A stretch of DNA of 64,000 nt from Bryobacterales bacterium (GTDB taxonomy: Bacteria; Acidobacteriota; Terriglobia; Bryobacterales; Bryobacteraceae): NCBI GenBank assembly GCA_003170295.1, contig PNAJ01000103.1, forward strand, positions 1-64,000. Direction: 5' to 3'. Shown in pieces: positions 37,629 to 46,096 of the stretch. Positions within the stretch are counted from its first letter, which is position 1; every line of letters begins with the position of its first letter. Position numbers and translations under genes: made by a program. The notes under the pieces are model-generated. The model searched no databases. It was not told the origin of the DNA and was given only the letters and a program-made list of their open reading frames with translations.

Positions 37629-38423
37629 TCAAGGCAGTTTAACGGTGTCGGAAATGAATGTAACCCCGGTTTTCGCCAGCGCTCTGCCGGTCAGCGTTGT
37701 GCCGGACCCCATGGTAATGGCGGAACCAGCCAAGATGTTTCCATAGAATATTACACCTGAATTCAGCGTGGCTTGAGTGCCGACCTGCCAAAAGACGTCA
37801 GCCGCCTGGGCGCCGTTTGTCAGGATAACCTGGGCGTTAACGCCTACCGTCAATCCAGTTCCAATCTGGAAGATATAGACGCCACGGCCACTCAGGGTGA
37901 GGTTTCCCCCCGTTATCAAAAGAATGGTCTTGGCTCTATAAAGGCCAGGGGTGAGGGTCAGGCCGGCCTGATCTGTGTCCGCGTGTGTGAATGCGCCGAC
38001 CCGTCCAGCGGCGTCGTTAATGGCGACGGTCAAGGAGGCTTGCGCGTGTGCTGCGACAGTACTCGACTCCGTTATACACGTCGCGATGCACACTTCGGTC
38101 GGCGTGTAAATCGTTCCGTGCACGACTCCGGGCCCCCCAGAAATGGGCAAAAACCCAGTGACCGAAGTGCCTGGCGAAACCCCAAGATCCCCAGTAATAA
38201 CGGTGTTAGCACTGCTAGGACTGGTGTTGGTAACATCGCTGCCGGCCAGAACCGCGAAAGGCGCGGCCGATCCGAGGTTTACGGGCTGCAGGCCCTTTGC
38301 CTGCATATCCGCTGCTATCGCCGGGCAAAGAGTGAACGCCGTACAGAGAAGAACTGCGGTGACACCTGCCGTGTGGTTGGTTCGCGCCGGAAAGCCGGCC
38401 CTGATCTCAAATAATCTGTTCAT
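37629..38423 (-). CDS. Ice-binding (DUF3494) family secreted protein
   Basis: VNLGSAAPFAVLAGSDVTNTSPSSANTVITGDLGVSPGTSVTGF, VYIFQIGTGLTVGVNAQVILTNGAQAADVFWQVGTQATLNSGVIFYGNILAGSAITMGSGTTLTGRALA. Confidence 0.93.
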   Translation of the reverse strand: MNRLFEIRAGFPARTNHTAGVTAVLLCTAFTLCPAIAADMQAKGLQPVNLGSAAPFAVLAGSDVTNTSPSSANTVITGDLGVSPGTSVTGFLPISGGPGVVHGTIYTPTEVCIATCITESSTVAAHAQASLTVAINDAAGRVGAFTHADTDQAGLTLTPGLYRAKTILLITGGNLTLSGRGVYIFQIGTGLTVGVNAQVILTNGAQAADVFWQVGTQATLNSGVIFYGNILAGSAITMGSGTTLTGRALAKTGVTFISDTVKLP

Positions 38424-38641
38424 GTAATCCTTTTGGTTTTAAGTCTTGCAACACTCTGGTCTGGGAGCAGCCCGGCGGCCAACGCTTAAGTCCAACGAAA
38501 CCGCCCCCACGCGTTCGTGAAGATACTAAAGAGCGACCGCGCGCGGTCACTTCGGCCGGATTTGGTCATTTGCCCTTGCTATGTCTTTTCTTTTGCGTCA
38601 GAATGTCTGGAGGAACCCTCCCAGCTCCACAAATCTCAAAC

Positions 38642-39172
38642 ATGAAGCTCTCCGATATTGACCCGGGACCGTACGCTCCGAAATCCGTGCGCATGATTGT
38701 CGAGATCGCGAAGGGCGGCTCGAACAAGTGCGAATACGATATCGAGCTGGGTGTTTTTCGCCTCGACCGCACGCTCTATTCGCCCATGCACTATCCCGGA
38801 GATTACGGATTCGTGCCCGGCACAGTGGCGGAAGACGGCGATCCGATTGACATCCTGGTCCTGATGACCCACCCGAGTTTTTCCGGCTGCATGATCGAAG
38901 TGCGCCCCATCGCGATTCTCGACATGGTGGACAATTCCGAGGCGGACCACAAAGTGCTCGCTGTACCGATCCGCAATCCGCGCTACGACGAGATTCATAA
39001 CGTCGGCGACGTTCGCGCGCACCAGATGAGGGAGATTGAGCACTTCTTCCAGATCTATAAGGAACTGGAAGGCAAGAACGTCCGGTTGCAAGGCTGGCGC
39101 GATGTCCACGCCGCGCACGAGGCGATCATGAAGGCTCGCGAGCGCTATCTTGCGGAGAAATCCGCTAAGTAG
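38642..39172 (+). CDS. ppa: Inorganic pyrophosphatase
   Basis: SNKCEYDIELGVFRLDRTLYSPMHYPGDYGFVPGTVAEDGDPIDILVL; start at MKLSDIDPG. Confidence 0.95.
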   Translation: MKLSDIDPGPYAPKSVRMIVEIAKGGSNKCEYDIELGVFRLDRTLYSPMHYPGDYGFVPGTVAEDGDPIDILVLMTHPSFSGCMIEVRPIAILDMVDNSEADHKVLAVPIRNPRYDEIHNVGDVRAHQMREIEHFFQIYKELEGKNVRLQGWRDVHAAHEAIMKARERYLAEKSAK

Positions 39173-39194
39173 CAGCCACCTAAGTAGCAGCCAC
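39165..39194. repeat. Perfect 15-bp tandem duplication CTAAGTAGCAGCCAC x2
   Basis: Direct reading; spans the convergent stop codons of ppa and the oxidoreductase gene. Confidence 0.97.
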
Positions 39195-42100
39195 CAGTTC
39201 CCGCGCGCCGATTTGCTTCAAGCACCGGTCGACCCACTGCTTCGTCAATTTCTCTTGCACGCCATTTTGCGATAGCCGCGTGCGCAGGTTCGACCAATCC
39301 ACCAGATCGAGCGACTGATCCTGATTGAAACAGGAGAACACCACGGTTTCTTCGCCCGTGATCGGGTCCTTGTGCTGCTGGAGGCACTGCGCACAAATTT
39401 CTTTCATCATGCATTGCATCGGCGAATTGATACTGCCAATCGCCTTGTGATCGGGCCTGAGATATGGCGCAAGTATGGTGTGGCGAGCCAGCGCGACCGC
39501 GCCCATCATCGCGTCCGACCCGATGACGACCAGCCGGTCAACAGAGTGCAGCGAAATTTCCGGGCTGTCAGGAGAGCCGCCGTGTAGCGGGATGGGGTCA
39601 TCCAAATCGCCGCGTCCGTATGCCGCAATAGCCTCGACAATATTCCCGACGAACGCTTTATCTTGCACGCGGCCCGGCGTGAAGCCCGGAGCCTCATCGC
39701 AGCACCAGATCACCACGTCCGCCGCTTTTTCGATCTCCTCCACCTTGTAGCGATCGATAATTTTCTTATAACCGGCGAAATAAACGGTCCGCGAGCGATT
39801 CGCGCGCAACTCCTGGCCGATCGAGAACAGCACCGCATTGCCCAGCCCCCCGCCGATCAATAAAACAGTTTCCTTCGACGGTGTTTCGGTCGGCGTTCCC
39901 GTCGGACCCATCAAAATAACAGGCTCGCCCGGTTGCAGCAACGCGCACAAATCGGACGACCCGCCCATTTCGAGCACGATGGTCGAGAGTAAACCTTGTT
40001 CCCGATCGACCTTCGCCCCGGTCAGCGCCAGCCCCTCCATCGCAAGCGTCGTTCCTCCGGCTTTCGGCGCCAGCGTCTCGAAATTTTGCAAGCGATAGAA
40101 CTGGCCCGGATGGAAAGCTCGCGCGGCCATCGGCGCCTTGACCACCACTTCGACGATGGTCGGCGTCAAGCGCTCCACCCTGTGAACAACCGCGCGAAGC
40201 TCCGCGTTCAGATGATCGAGCAACACCGCCGGCAGCAGCCCTGTCGGCGCTTTGCGCGCAAGCAGCCGGGAAACCACGGGATAGCCTTGCTTCGCGCTCG
40301 CCATCGCCTTAACCACGTTACCCGCGAACGAGGGATGCAGATCGCCAAAGAAGCTGATGCCGCGCCCGTCGGGGCGAATCGACATGAGAACGCGCGCCTG
40401 CGCGGGTTTCGCCACCTTTTCGGGCTTCACAATCTGCCCCTCGTCGTCGACCGCGCGGAACCAGCGGCCGTCTAAAAACACATTTTCCGGATCTTCGCGG
40501 CCCAGCACCGTATTCGGTTGCGTGCCCGCGGCCACCAGGATCGACCGCGCCGGCATGCGCACCACTTCACCCTCGGCGTTGCGCAACATCAGCGCCGCGG
40601 CGTGGCCGAACGAATCCACCTCGACCTCTACCGGCGTTAGGGACTCCGCGAATCGAATGCCCTCTTCCAGCGCCAGCGCGACCTCTTCGTGATTCAGCGT
40701 GTAGCTGGGAGAATCGATCAATCGCCGCCGGTACGCGAGCGTAACACCACCCCATTGATTGAGGATCTGGACCAGTTTTGGGTCGCGGCCTTCCCGCGCG
40801 GCTGCGGCACGTTCGAATCGAAGAGCGCGCGCATGGGTGATGAACTCCTCCGCAGTCTCGGTTTCTTCGGCGGTCCAACGCTCCCGAACCTCGCGTTCGC
40901 CAATTTCGGCGGCCAGGGTTTCATATCGCGTCAGGAATTTTTCAACCTGAACAACGTAATACGCCAGCGATTCCGTGGCCGTATCGATCGCCGTCAATCC
41001 ACCGCCGATTACGACGATCGGCATCCGCACTTGCAGATTCGCCACCGAGCTCGCTTTCGCCGCGCCCGTCAACTGCAGCGCCATCAGAAAATCGGAAGCC
41101 TGGCGAACACCGCGCGCCAGCCCGTTCTTCATAGGAATCACGGTGGGCCGCCCCGCGCCCGCGCACAGCGCGATGTGATCGAAGCCCAGTTCGAACGCGC
41201 TCTCGACAGTCATCGTGCCGCCGAAGCGCACGCCGCCGAACATGCCGAACTGCTCACGCCTTTCGAGCAGCAGACGGATAATCTTGAGAAAGTTTTTGTT
41301 CCACCGAACCGTGATACCGTATTCGGCGACTCCTCCGAACCCCGCCATCACGCGGTCGTCCAGCGATTCGTACAGCTCGTTCACATCGCGAATCGGACGG
41401 AACGGCGTGCGTTCGCCGTGCGGGGTAACGCCGGAAATCTCGGACGGCAGAGGCTCGATCTTCAACCCATCGACGCCCGCAACCGTGTGGCCGTCGTTCA
41501 TCAGGTGATGCGCCAGCGTGAAGCCGGCTGGTCCCAGCCCGACCACCAGAACTTTATATCCTGATTCTTCTTTGGGAAGCGGACGTGCGAAGTTCAGCGG
41601 ATTCCAGCGCGTCAGCAAACTATAAATCTCGAAACCCCATGGAAGCTCCAGAACATCTTTGAGCGCTCGTGTTTCTACCTGCGGTATATCCACCGGGTCC
41701 TGTTTCTGAAAAATGCAGGACTTCATGCAGTCGTTGCAAATGCGATGGCCTGTGCCCGCGCACATCGGATTATCGACCGCCGTAATCGCCAGCGCGCCTA
41801 CCGAATGGCCGCGCTGCTTGACCAGGTTCATCTCCGAAATTTTCTCGTCCAGTGGGCATCCCGCCAGCGTGACCCCGAAGAAACTTTTCTTATACTCGCC
41901 GGTCTTTTCTTTCAGGCCGGTGGAGCAAGAATCTTTCTCCTGGTTGTGGCATTTGATGCAGTAGTTCGCCTGATCGAGCGCCGCGTTCAAACCCATGCCC
42001 GCATCGGTAAGCTTGAATCCTTCGCGATGACGCCATTCGTGCTGCGGCAGCGCGAGCCGTGCGATGCCACCCGAAATCAGTGTCTCCACCGGAATCAGAT

Positions 42101-42725
42101 GCGTCATGTCCAGCTTGTGCGGAACCTTGAACAGCACTCCGCCATCGTGTTTTTCGCGGCCCGCGGGTGAAAGCGCGGCCCAAGCGGCGTACTGAGCCGC
42201 GACCGCCAACTGCGCCGCGTGGTTCGCCTCATCGTCGAGCCATCGCGACACATGATCGACAAAACTCGCCTCGGTCAGCGGCTCGTTGAACAGCGCCTCC
42301 AGTTCCATGGCGCAGGCACGCCCGTTGATCGCCGACGCTTTCTCCGGCGTCACGCCGCTGATAGCCTTTTTGTGGACGAATTTCCTCTTCAGCGCATGAA
42401 CCGGCGCGAGAGCATCGTGCCTAGCCTGCAGCGCACGCACCTCGGCCGAGATGCCAAACAAATCGCCAACGAAATCCTCCACATGCGGAGCCAGGTCGAC
42501 CATCAATTCCGACTGCTGCTTTCTTGTGTGGTGGCCAATATTGGCGGCAGCCGCCCTTTCAGGCGGCTCTTCGGCCCGCGCGGCCATCAGGCCGCTGTGG
42601 AGCCCTGTATCGATAGCTTTCAAATAATCGGCAAACGCGGCATCAAGACGGACCAATCCCTCGCGGCGATATAGATCGTCGAACGAAAGTCCAAACTTGA
42701 GGTGCAATGATTCAGATGTAGGCAT
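39180..42725 (-). CDS. Fused GltD-like NAD(P)/FAD oxidoreductase with C-terminal ferredoxin-NADP-reductase/DHOD electron-subunit-like module
   Basis: CIKCHNQEKDSC, CNDCMKSC cluster motifs; YKVLVVGLGPAGFTLAHHLMNDGH; VVIGGGLTAIDTATE; FHPGQFYRLQNFE; ILMGPTGTPTETPSKETVLLIGGGLGNAVLFSIG; CMMKEICAQC. Confidence 0.85.
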   Translation of the reverse strand: MPTSESLHLKFGLSFDDLYRREGLVRLDAAFADYLKAIDTGLHSGLMAARAEEPPERAAAANIGHHTRKQQSELMVDLAPHVEDFVGDLFGISAEVRALQARHDALAPVHALKRKFVHKKAISGVTPEKASAINGRACAMELEALFNEPLTEASFVDHVSRWLDDEANHAAQLAVAAQYAAWAALSPAGREKHDGGVLFKVPHKLDMTHLIPVETLISGGIARLALPQHEWRHREGFKLTDAGMGLNAALDQANYCIKCHNQEKDSCSTGLKEKTGEYKKSFFGVTLAGCPLDEKISEMNLVKQRGHSVGALAITAVDNPMCAGTGHRICNDCMKSCIFQKQDPVDIPQVETRALKDVLELPWGFEIYSLLTRWNPLNFARPLPKEESGYKVLVVGLGPAGFTLAHHLMNDGHTVAGVDGLKIEPLPSEISGVTPHGERTPFRPIRDVNELYESLDDRVMAGFGGVAEYGITVRWNKNFLKIIRLLLERREQFGMFGGVRFGGTMTVESAFELGFDHIALCAGAGRPTVIPMKNGLARGVRQASDFLMALQLTGAAKASSVANLQVRMPIVVIGGGLTAIDTATESLAYYVVQVEKFLTRYETLAAEIGEREVRERWTAEETETAEEFITHARALRFERAAAAREGRDPKLVQILNQWGGVTLAYRRRLIDSPSYTLNHEEVALALEEGIRFAESLTPVEVEVDSFGHAAALMLRNAEGEVVRMPARSILVAAGTQPNTVLGREDPENVFLDGRWFRAVDDEGQIVKPEKVAKPAQARVLMSIRPDGRGISFFGDLHPSFAGNVVKAMASAKQGYPVVSRLLARKAPTGLLPAVLLDHLNAELRAVVHRVERLTPTIVEVVVKAPMAARAFHPGQFYRLQNFETLAPKAGGTTLAMEGLALTGAKVDREQGLLSTIVLEMGGSSDLCALLQPGEPVILMGPTGTPTETPSKETVLLIGGGLGNAVLFSIGQELRANRSRTVYFAGYKKIIDRYKVEEIEKAADVVIWCCDEAPGFTPGRVQDKAFVGNIVEAIAAYGRGDLDDPIPLHGGSPDSPEISLHSVDRLVVIGSDAMMGAVALARHTILAPYLRPDHKAIGSINSPMQCMMKEICAQCLQQHKDPITGEETVVFSCFNQDQSLDLVDWSNLRTRLSQNGVQEKLTKQWVDRCLKQIGARELVAAT
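42526..42572 (-). repeat. Dispersed two-stem palindromic repeat, copy b, inside a CDS
   Basis: AGCCGCC-tgaaag-GGCGGCT (reverse strand) followed by GCCGCCAATATTGGCCACCACACAAG; perfect palindrome GCCAATATTGGC. Confidence 0.8.
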
Positions 42726-42758
42726 GAGCAGCCGAACAGGACGACCTGCAGTGAATAT

Positions 42759-43193
42759 CTATATTGTAGCAACTGGAGCTTGCTTCGACCGCCGAAATGC
42801 TTCCCATGTTACCCATATCGAGAGCAAAATCAGCACGCCGTCTCGCGCCAAGGTCTTCGGGCCCAACTGCTCGCCCGGTCCAAAGCATCCGCAGTCGCCC
42901 TGGAATCCGCGCAGATAAAGGACCAGCAACACGCTGAAGAAGCAAACCAGAAGCGCCGTGGCAATCGAGGCAACATACCGCGTCAGAATCCCGATCACCA
43001 GCAGTACCCCAATCAACAATTCGAACCACGGCATCGTGCGCGCCACAAACTCCACCGAGGAACCCGGTACGACATGCATCGCGTCGATCTCCATCGCGAA
43101 GATCATCCAAGGGTCGCGCAGTTTGGTATACGCGGCATAAAGAAACACCGCCGCCAGCAGCAGCCGCCCCAGAATCGCGATCACGCGGTACAT
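42759..43193 (-). CDS. DoxX/MauE-family membrane protein
   Basis: ILGRLLLAAVFLYAAYTKLRDPWMIFAMEIDAMHVVP, MPWFELLIGVLLVIGIL, GDCGCFG. Confidence 0.88.
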   Translation of the reverse strand: MYRVIAILGRLLLAAVFLYAAYTKLRDPWMIFAMEIDAMHVVPGSSVEFVARTMPWFELLIGVLLVIGILTRYVASIATALLVCFFSVLLVLYLRGFQGDCGCFGPGEQLGPKTLARDGVLILLSIWVTWEAFRRSKQAPVATI

Positions 43194-43789
43194 TACTTCA
43201 CCGGAAGGCTGTTGATCAATTGCTTCAGCAGATCGTACCGGACATCGCCCTTGACCGGATATTTCTTTCCGCCGCCGCTCAAAATCATCGTCGGTGTCTC
43301 GCTCAGCGGAATCTTGTATCCCAGGGCCATATCGGCGTCGATCTCATTGTTGATCTCCGCCAGGCTCTTCGGATCCGTGAGGATCTTCCGCACTTTCGCC
43401 ATTTCCGCGGGCGTCAATTCCTTTGCAACTGTGCCCTCGACATCTCCAGTCCGCCCCCACTCCTCTTGCGTCCGGAACAGTGCGTCGCAGATGCGATCAT
43501 ACCGGCCGATCCGCGCCGCGGCGTCGGCATACTGCGCCGCCTTCCGCGCATACGGATGCTGTTGCAGAGGGAAATCGCGATAAATAATGCGCACCTTGCC
43601 CGACGCAACACAATCTCCCAGCGCCTCCTTAATCGCCCCGAAATGCAGCCTTGCGCAATGAGGACACTGGAAATCGCTGAACACCTCGAGCGTCACAGGC
43701 GCGTTTGGCGATCCGGCCGACCGGTCCATCGCATCGGTTGCGAACAGCGTAGTCGCGGCAAAAAGGAGCGGCAATAGGAGAACTCGCAT
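43193..43789 (-). CDS. DsbA-family thiol:disulfide protein
   Basis: GSPNAPVTLEVFSDFQCPHCARLHFGAIKEAL, VRIIYRDFPLQQHPYARKAAQYADAAARIG; overlaps the MauE gene start by 1 nt (TAATG). Confidence 0.92.
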   Translation of the reverse strand: MRVLLLPLLFAATTLFATDAMDRSAGSPNAPVTLEVFSDFQCPHCARLHFGAIKEALGDCVASGKVRIIYRDFPLQQHPYARKAAQYADAAARIGRYDRICDALFRTQEEWGRTGDVEGTVAKELTPAEMAKVRKILTDPKSLAEINNEIDADMALGYKIPLSETPTMILSGGGKKYPVKGDVRYDLLKQLINSLPVK

Positions 43790-43835
43790 TTGCCCTGATC
43801 CTATCACAGCCGTCCATTGTGATAAAACACGTTTC

Positions 43836-44657
43836 ATGGCTATTGATCTTAAGGGAAGAACGGCGCTCGTAACCGGCGCGGGCCGCGGCATCGGTCGCGC
43901 GGTCGCACTCAAGCTCGCCCAGGCGGGCGCATCGGTGATGTTGAACGATCTCGATCGCGACGTGGTTTTCGAGACTGGAATGTTGATCGATAAAGAAGGA
44001 GGCGCGGCGAAGGCGATGCCCGGCGACGTTACGGCTCCCGATTTTCCCGAGAAGCTGGTGAACGCGACCGTCGGTGGATTCGGTTCCATCGACATCATCG
44101 TCAACAACGCCGGCTACACCTGGGATAACGTAATCCAGAAAACAACCGACGAGCAGTTTCAGGCCATGCTCGACATCCACATGGTGGCTCCATTTCGCAT
44201 TCTGCGCGCCGCATCGACGTATATCCGGGAGGCTGCGAAAAAGGAGATCGCCGAGGGCAAGCGCGTCATGCGGAAAGTCGTGAATATCACCTCGGTGTCG
44301 GGCGTCGATGGCATCGCTGGCCAAGCAGGCTACGGATCGGGCAAGAGCGGCATCAACGGATTGACGAAAGTCATGGCGAAGGAATGGGGCCGCTACAACG
44401 TCAACGTGAACTCCGTCGGTTTCGGATTCATCGAGACGCGTCTAGTCGCGCCTCTCGGTTCGGAGATCGATATGAAAGGCAAGAAAATCAAGGTCGGTGT
44501 GCAGCAAGCCGTCATCGACGCCGTGAAAACCCACTGTCCGCTCGGCCGCTCGGGAACCGTCGAAGAAGCAGCCGGCCCCGTGCTGTTCTTCTGCTCGTCC
44601 TTGTCCGATTATGTAAGCGGCGAAATTCTAATCGTCAGCGGCGGCGCGCGATCGTGA
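43836..44657 (+). CDS. SDR-family oxidoreductase
   Basis: LKGRTALVTGAGRGIGRAVALKLAQAGASVMLNDLDRD, NNAGYTWDN, GYGSGKSGINGLTKVMAKEWG. Confidence 0.95.
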   Translation: MAIDLKGRTALVTGAGRGIGRAVALKLAQAGASVMLNDLDRDVVFETGMLIDKEGGAAKAMPGDVTAPDFPEKLVNATVGGFGSIDIIVNNAGYTWDNVIQKTTDEQFQAMLDIHMVAPFRILRAASTYIREAAKKEIAEGKRVMRKVVNITSVSGVDGIAGQAGYGSGKSGINGLTKVMAKEWGRYNVNVNSVGFGFIETRLVAPLGSEIDMKGKKIKVGVQQAVIDAVKTHCPLGRSGTVEEAAGPVLFFCSSLSDYVSGEILIVSGGARS

Positions 44658-45811
44658 TCGATCCTCTATTATCCTGGCGCAAAGAATTTCCGATCCTCGA
44701 TCGGACCGTGTACATGATCAGCCACTCGCTCGGCGCGATGCCCCGCCGCACGCGCGACCGCTTGAATCAGTTCGCCGATGAATGGGACACGCGCGGCATC
44801 CGCGCCTGGGAAGAAGGCTGGTGGGAAATGCCCGTCACCGTCGGCAACCTGATCGGAAAAATTATCGGCGCGGGCGAAGGCGAAATCGTCATGCAGCAGA
44901 ACGTTTCCATCTGCCAGCAGATCGTGCTTTCGTGCTTCGATTGGACGAAAACGCGAAACAAGATCGTCACGGATTCGATGAATTTCCCGTCGAATCTATA
45001 TAATTATGGTCAATTAAGGGCTCGTCAAGCCATCATTCCGTCAAAAGATGGTCTTATAAGCCCTCTTAAGGAGATGCTGGAGGCCATTGACGAGGAGACC
45101 GCGCTCGTTTCCGTCTCCCACGTTCTGTTTCGCAGCTCCTTCATCCAGGACCTGGCCGCGCTCACGCGTCGCGCCCACGAAGTAGGGGCAAAGATAGTCG
45201 CGGATGTCTATCAATCCGCAGGGACAGTCCCCCTCAATGTGCGCGAATTGGGAGTCGATTTCGCGGTCGGCGGATCGGTGAAATGGCTGCTCGGTGGACC
45301 CGGCGCGGGATTTATTTACGTTCGCCGGGATTTGTGGCCCTCGCTCGAGCCGCGCATGACCGGCTGGGCCGCCCATCGCAACCCGTTTTCCTTCGCACCC
45401 GAACACGATTACGACCCTGGAATCAATCGTTTCCTGAACGGAACGCCGAATGTCCCCGCGATGTATTCGGCCATGTCCGGTTATGAAATTATCGGCGAAA
45501 TTGGCGTCGATGCGATTCGAAAAAAATCCATGCGCCAGACCGCGCGGCTCATCGAACTCGCTGAAGAAGCGGGCTTTCGCATCAACTCACCGCGCGATCC
45601 CAACCAGCGCGGAGGCACCGTGGTGATTGATGTTCCCAACGGTTACGAAATCGCCCAGGAGCTTGGCCGGCGCGATTATTTGGTCGATTATCGCCCGGGC
45701 GCGGGCATTCGCGTGGCTCCGCATTTTTATTCGACGGACGAGGAGTTGGATTTAGTAATCCGCGAGATTAAGAGCCTTTCGGCGACGCCATCTCTACGGC
45801 CGAAGTCCTGA
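44654..45811 (+). CDS. Class V aminotransferase / kynureninase-like PLP enzyme
   Basis: GTG start in a GTGA overlap; LDRTVYMISHSLGAMPRRTRDRLNQFADEW, VADVYQSAGTVPLNVRELGVDFAVGGSVKWLLGGPGAGFIYVRRDL. Confidence 0.9.
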   Translation: MIDPLLSWRKEFPILDRTVYMISHSLGAMPRRTRDRLNQFADEWDTRGIRAWEEGWWEMPVTVGNLIGKIIGAGEGEIVMQQNVSICQQIVLSCFDWTKTRNKIVTDSMNFPSNLYNYGQLRARQAIIPSKDGLISPLKEMLEAIDEETALVSVSHVLFRSSFIQDLAALTRRAHEVGAKIVADVYQSAGTVPLNVRELGVDFAVGGSVKWLLGGPGAGFIYVRRDLWPSLEPRMTGWAAHRNPFSFAPEHDYDPGINRFLNGTPNVPAMYSAMSGYEIIGEIGVDAIRKKSMRQTARLIELAEEAGFRINSPRDPNQRGGTVVIDVPNGYEIAQELGRRDYLVDYRPGAGIRVAPHFYSTDEELDLVIREIKSLSATPSLRPKS

Positions 45812-46055
45812 CAAAGTGCAGAATCACGGTCGCCGCCGCGCATTTGTAGAACGATGGGCCGAAGTCTGTAAAGATCGAAGCGATCGTCAACCCGAGGCAC
45901 AGCAAGAACAGGATCGTCAACGCGAGGCGGACGCGCTCCAAGTTGACCTCGCGTTTACTCTTTTCCTGAGTCACGGGCATCTCGCAGGTGAAACACTTCG
46001 TTTCGCCTTTACACAGACGTCCTCCACAATTCAAACAGGCTGGCATATCTTTCGA
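45768..46055 (-). CDS. Small zinc-ribbon membrane protein
   Basis: PACLNCGGRLCKGETKCFTCEMP followed by one or two TM segments; overlaps the convergent gene by 44 nt. Confidence 0.6.
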   Translation of the reverse strand, partial: SKDMPACLNCGGRLCKGETKCFTCEMPVTQEKSKREVNLERVRLALTILFLLCLGLTIASIFTDFGPSFYKCAAATVILHFVRTSAVEMASPKGS

Positions 46056-46096
46056 GTCTAGCCCGGGCGCAACCCGCGAGCCATCGGGCATTCGCC

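Noticed and set aside
40689-41564. 291-aa ORF antisense to the 1181-aa oxidoreductase gene
   Set aside because: Shadow ORF.
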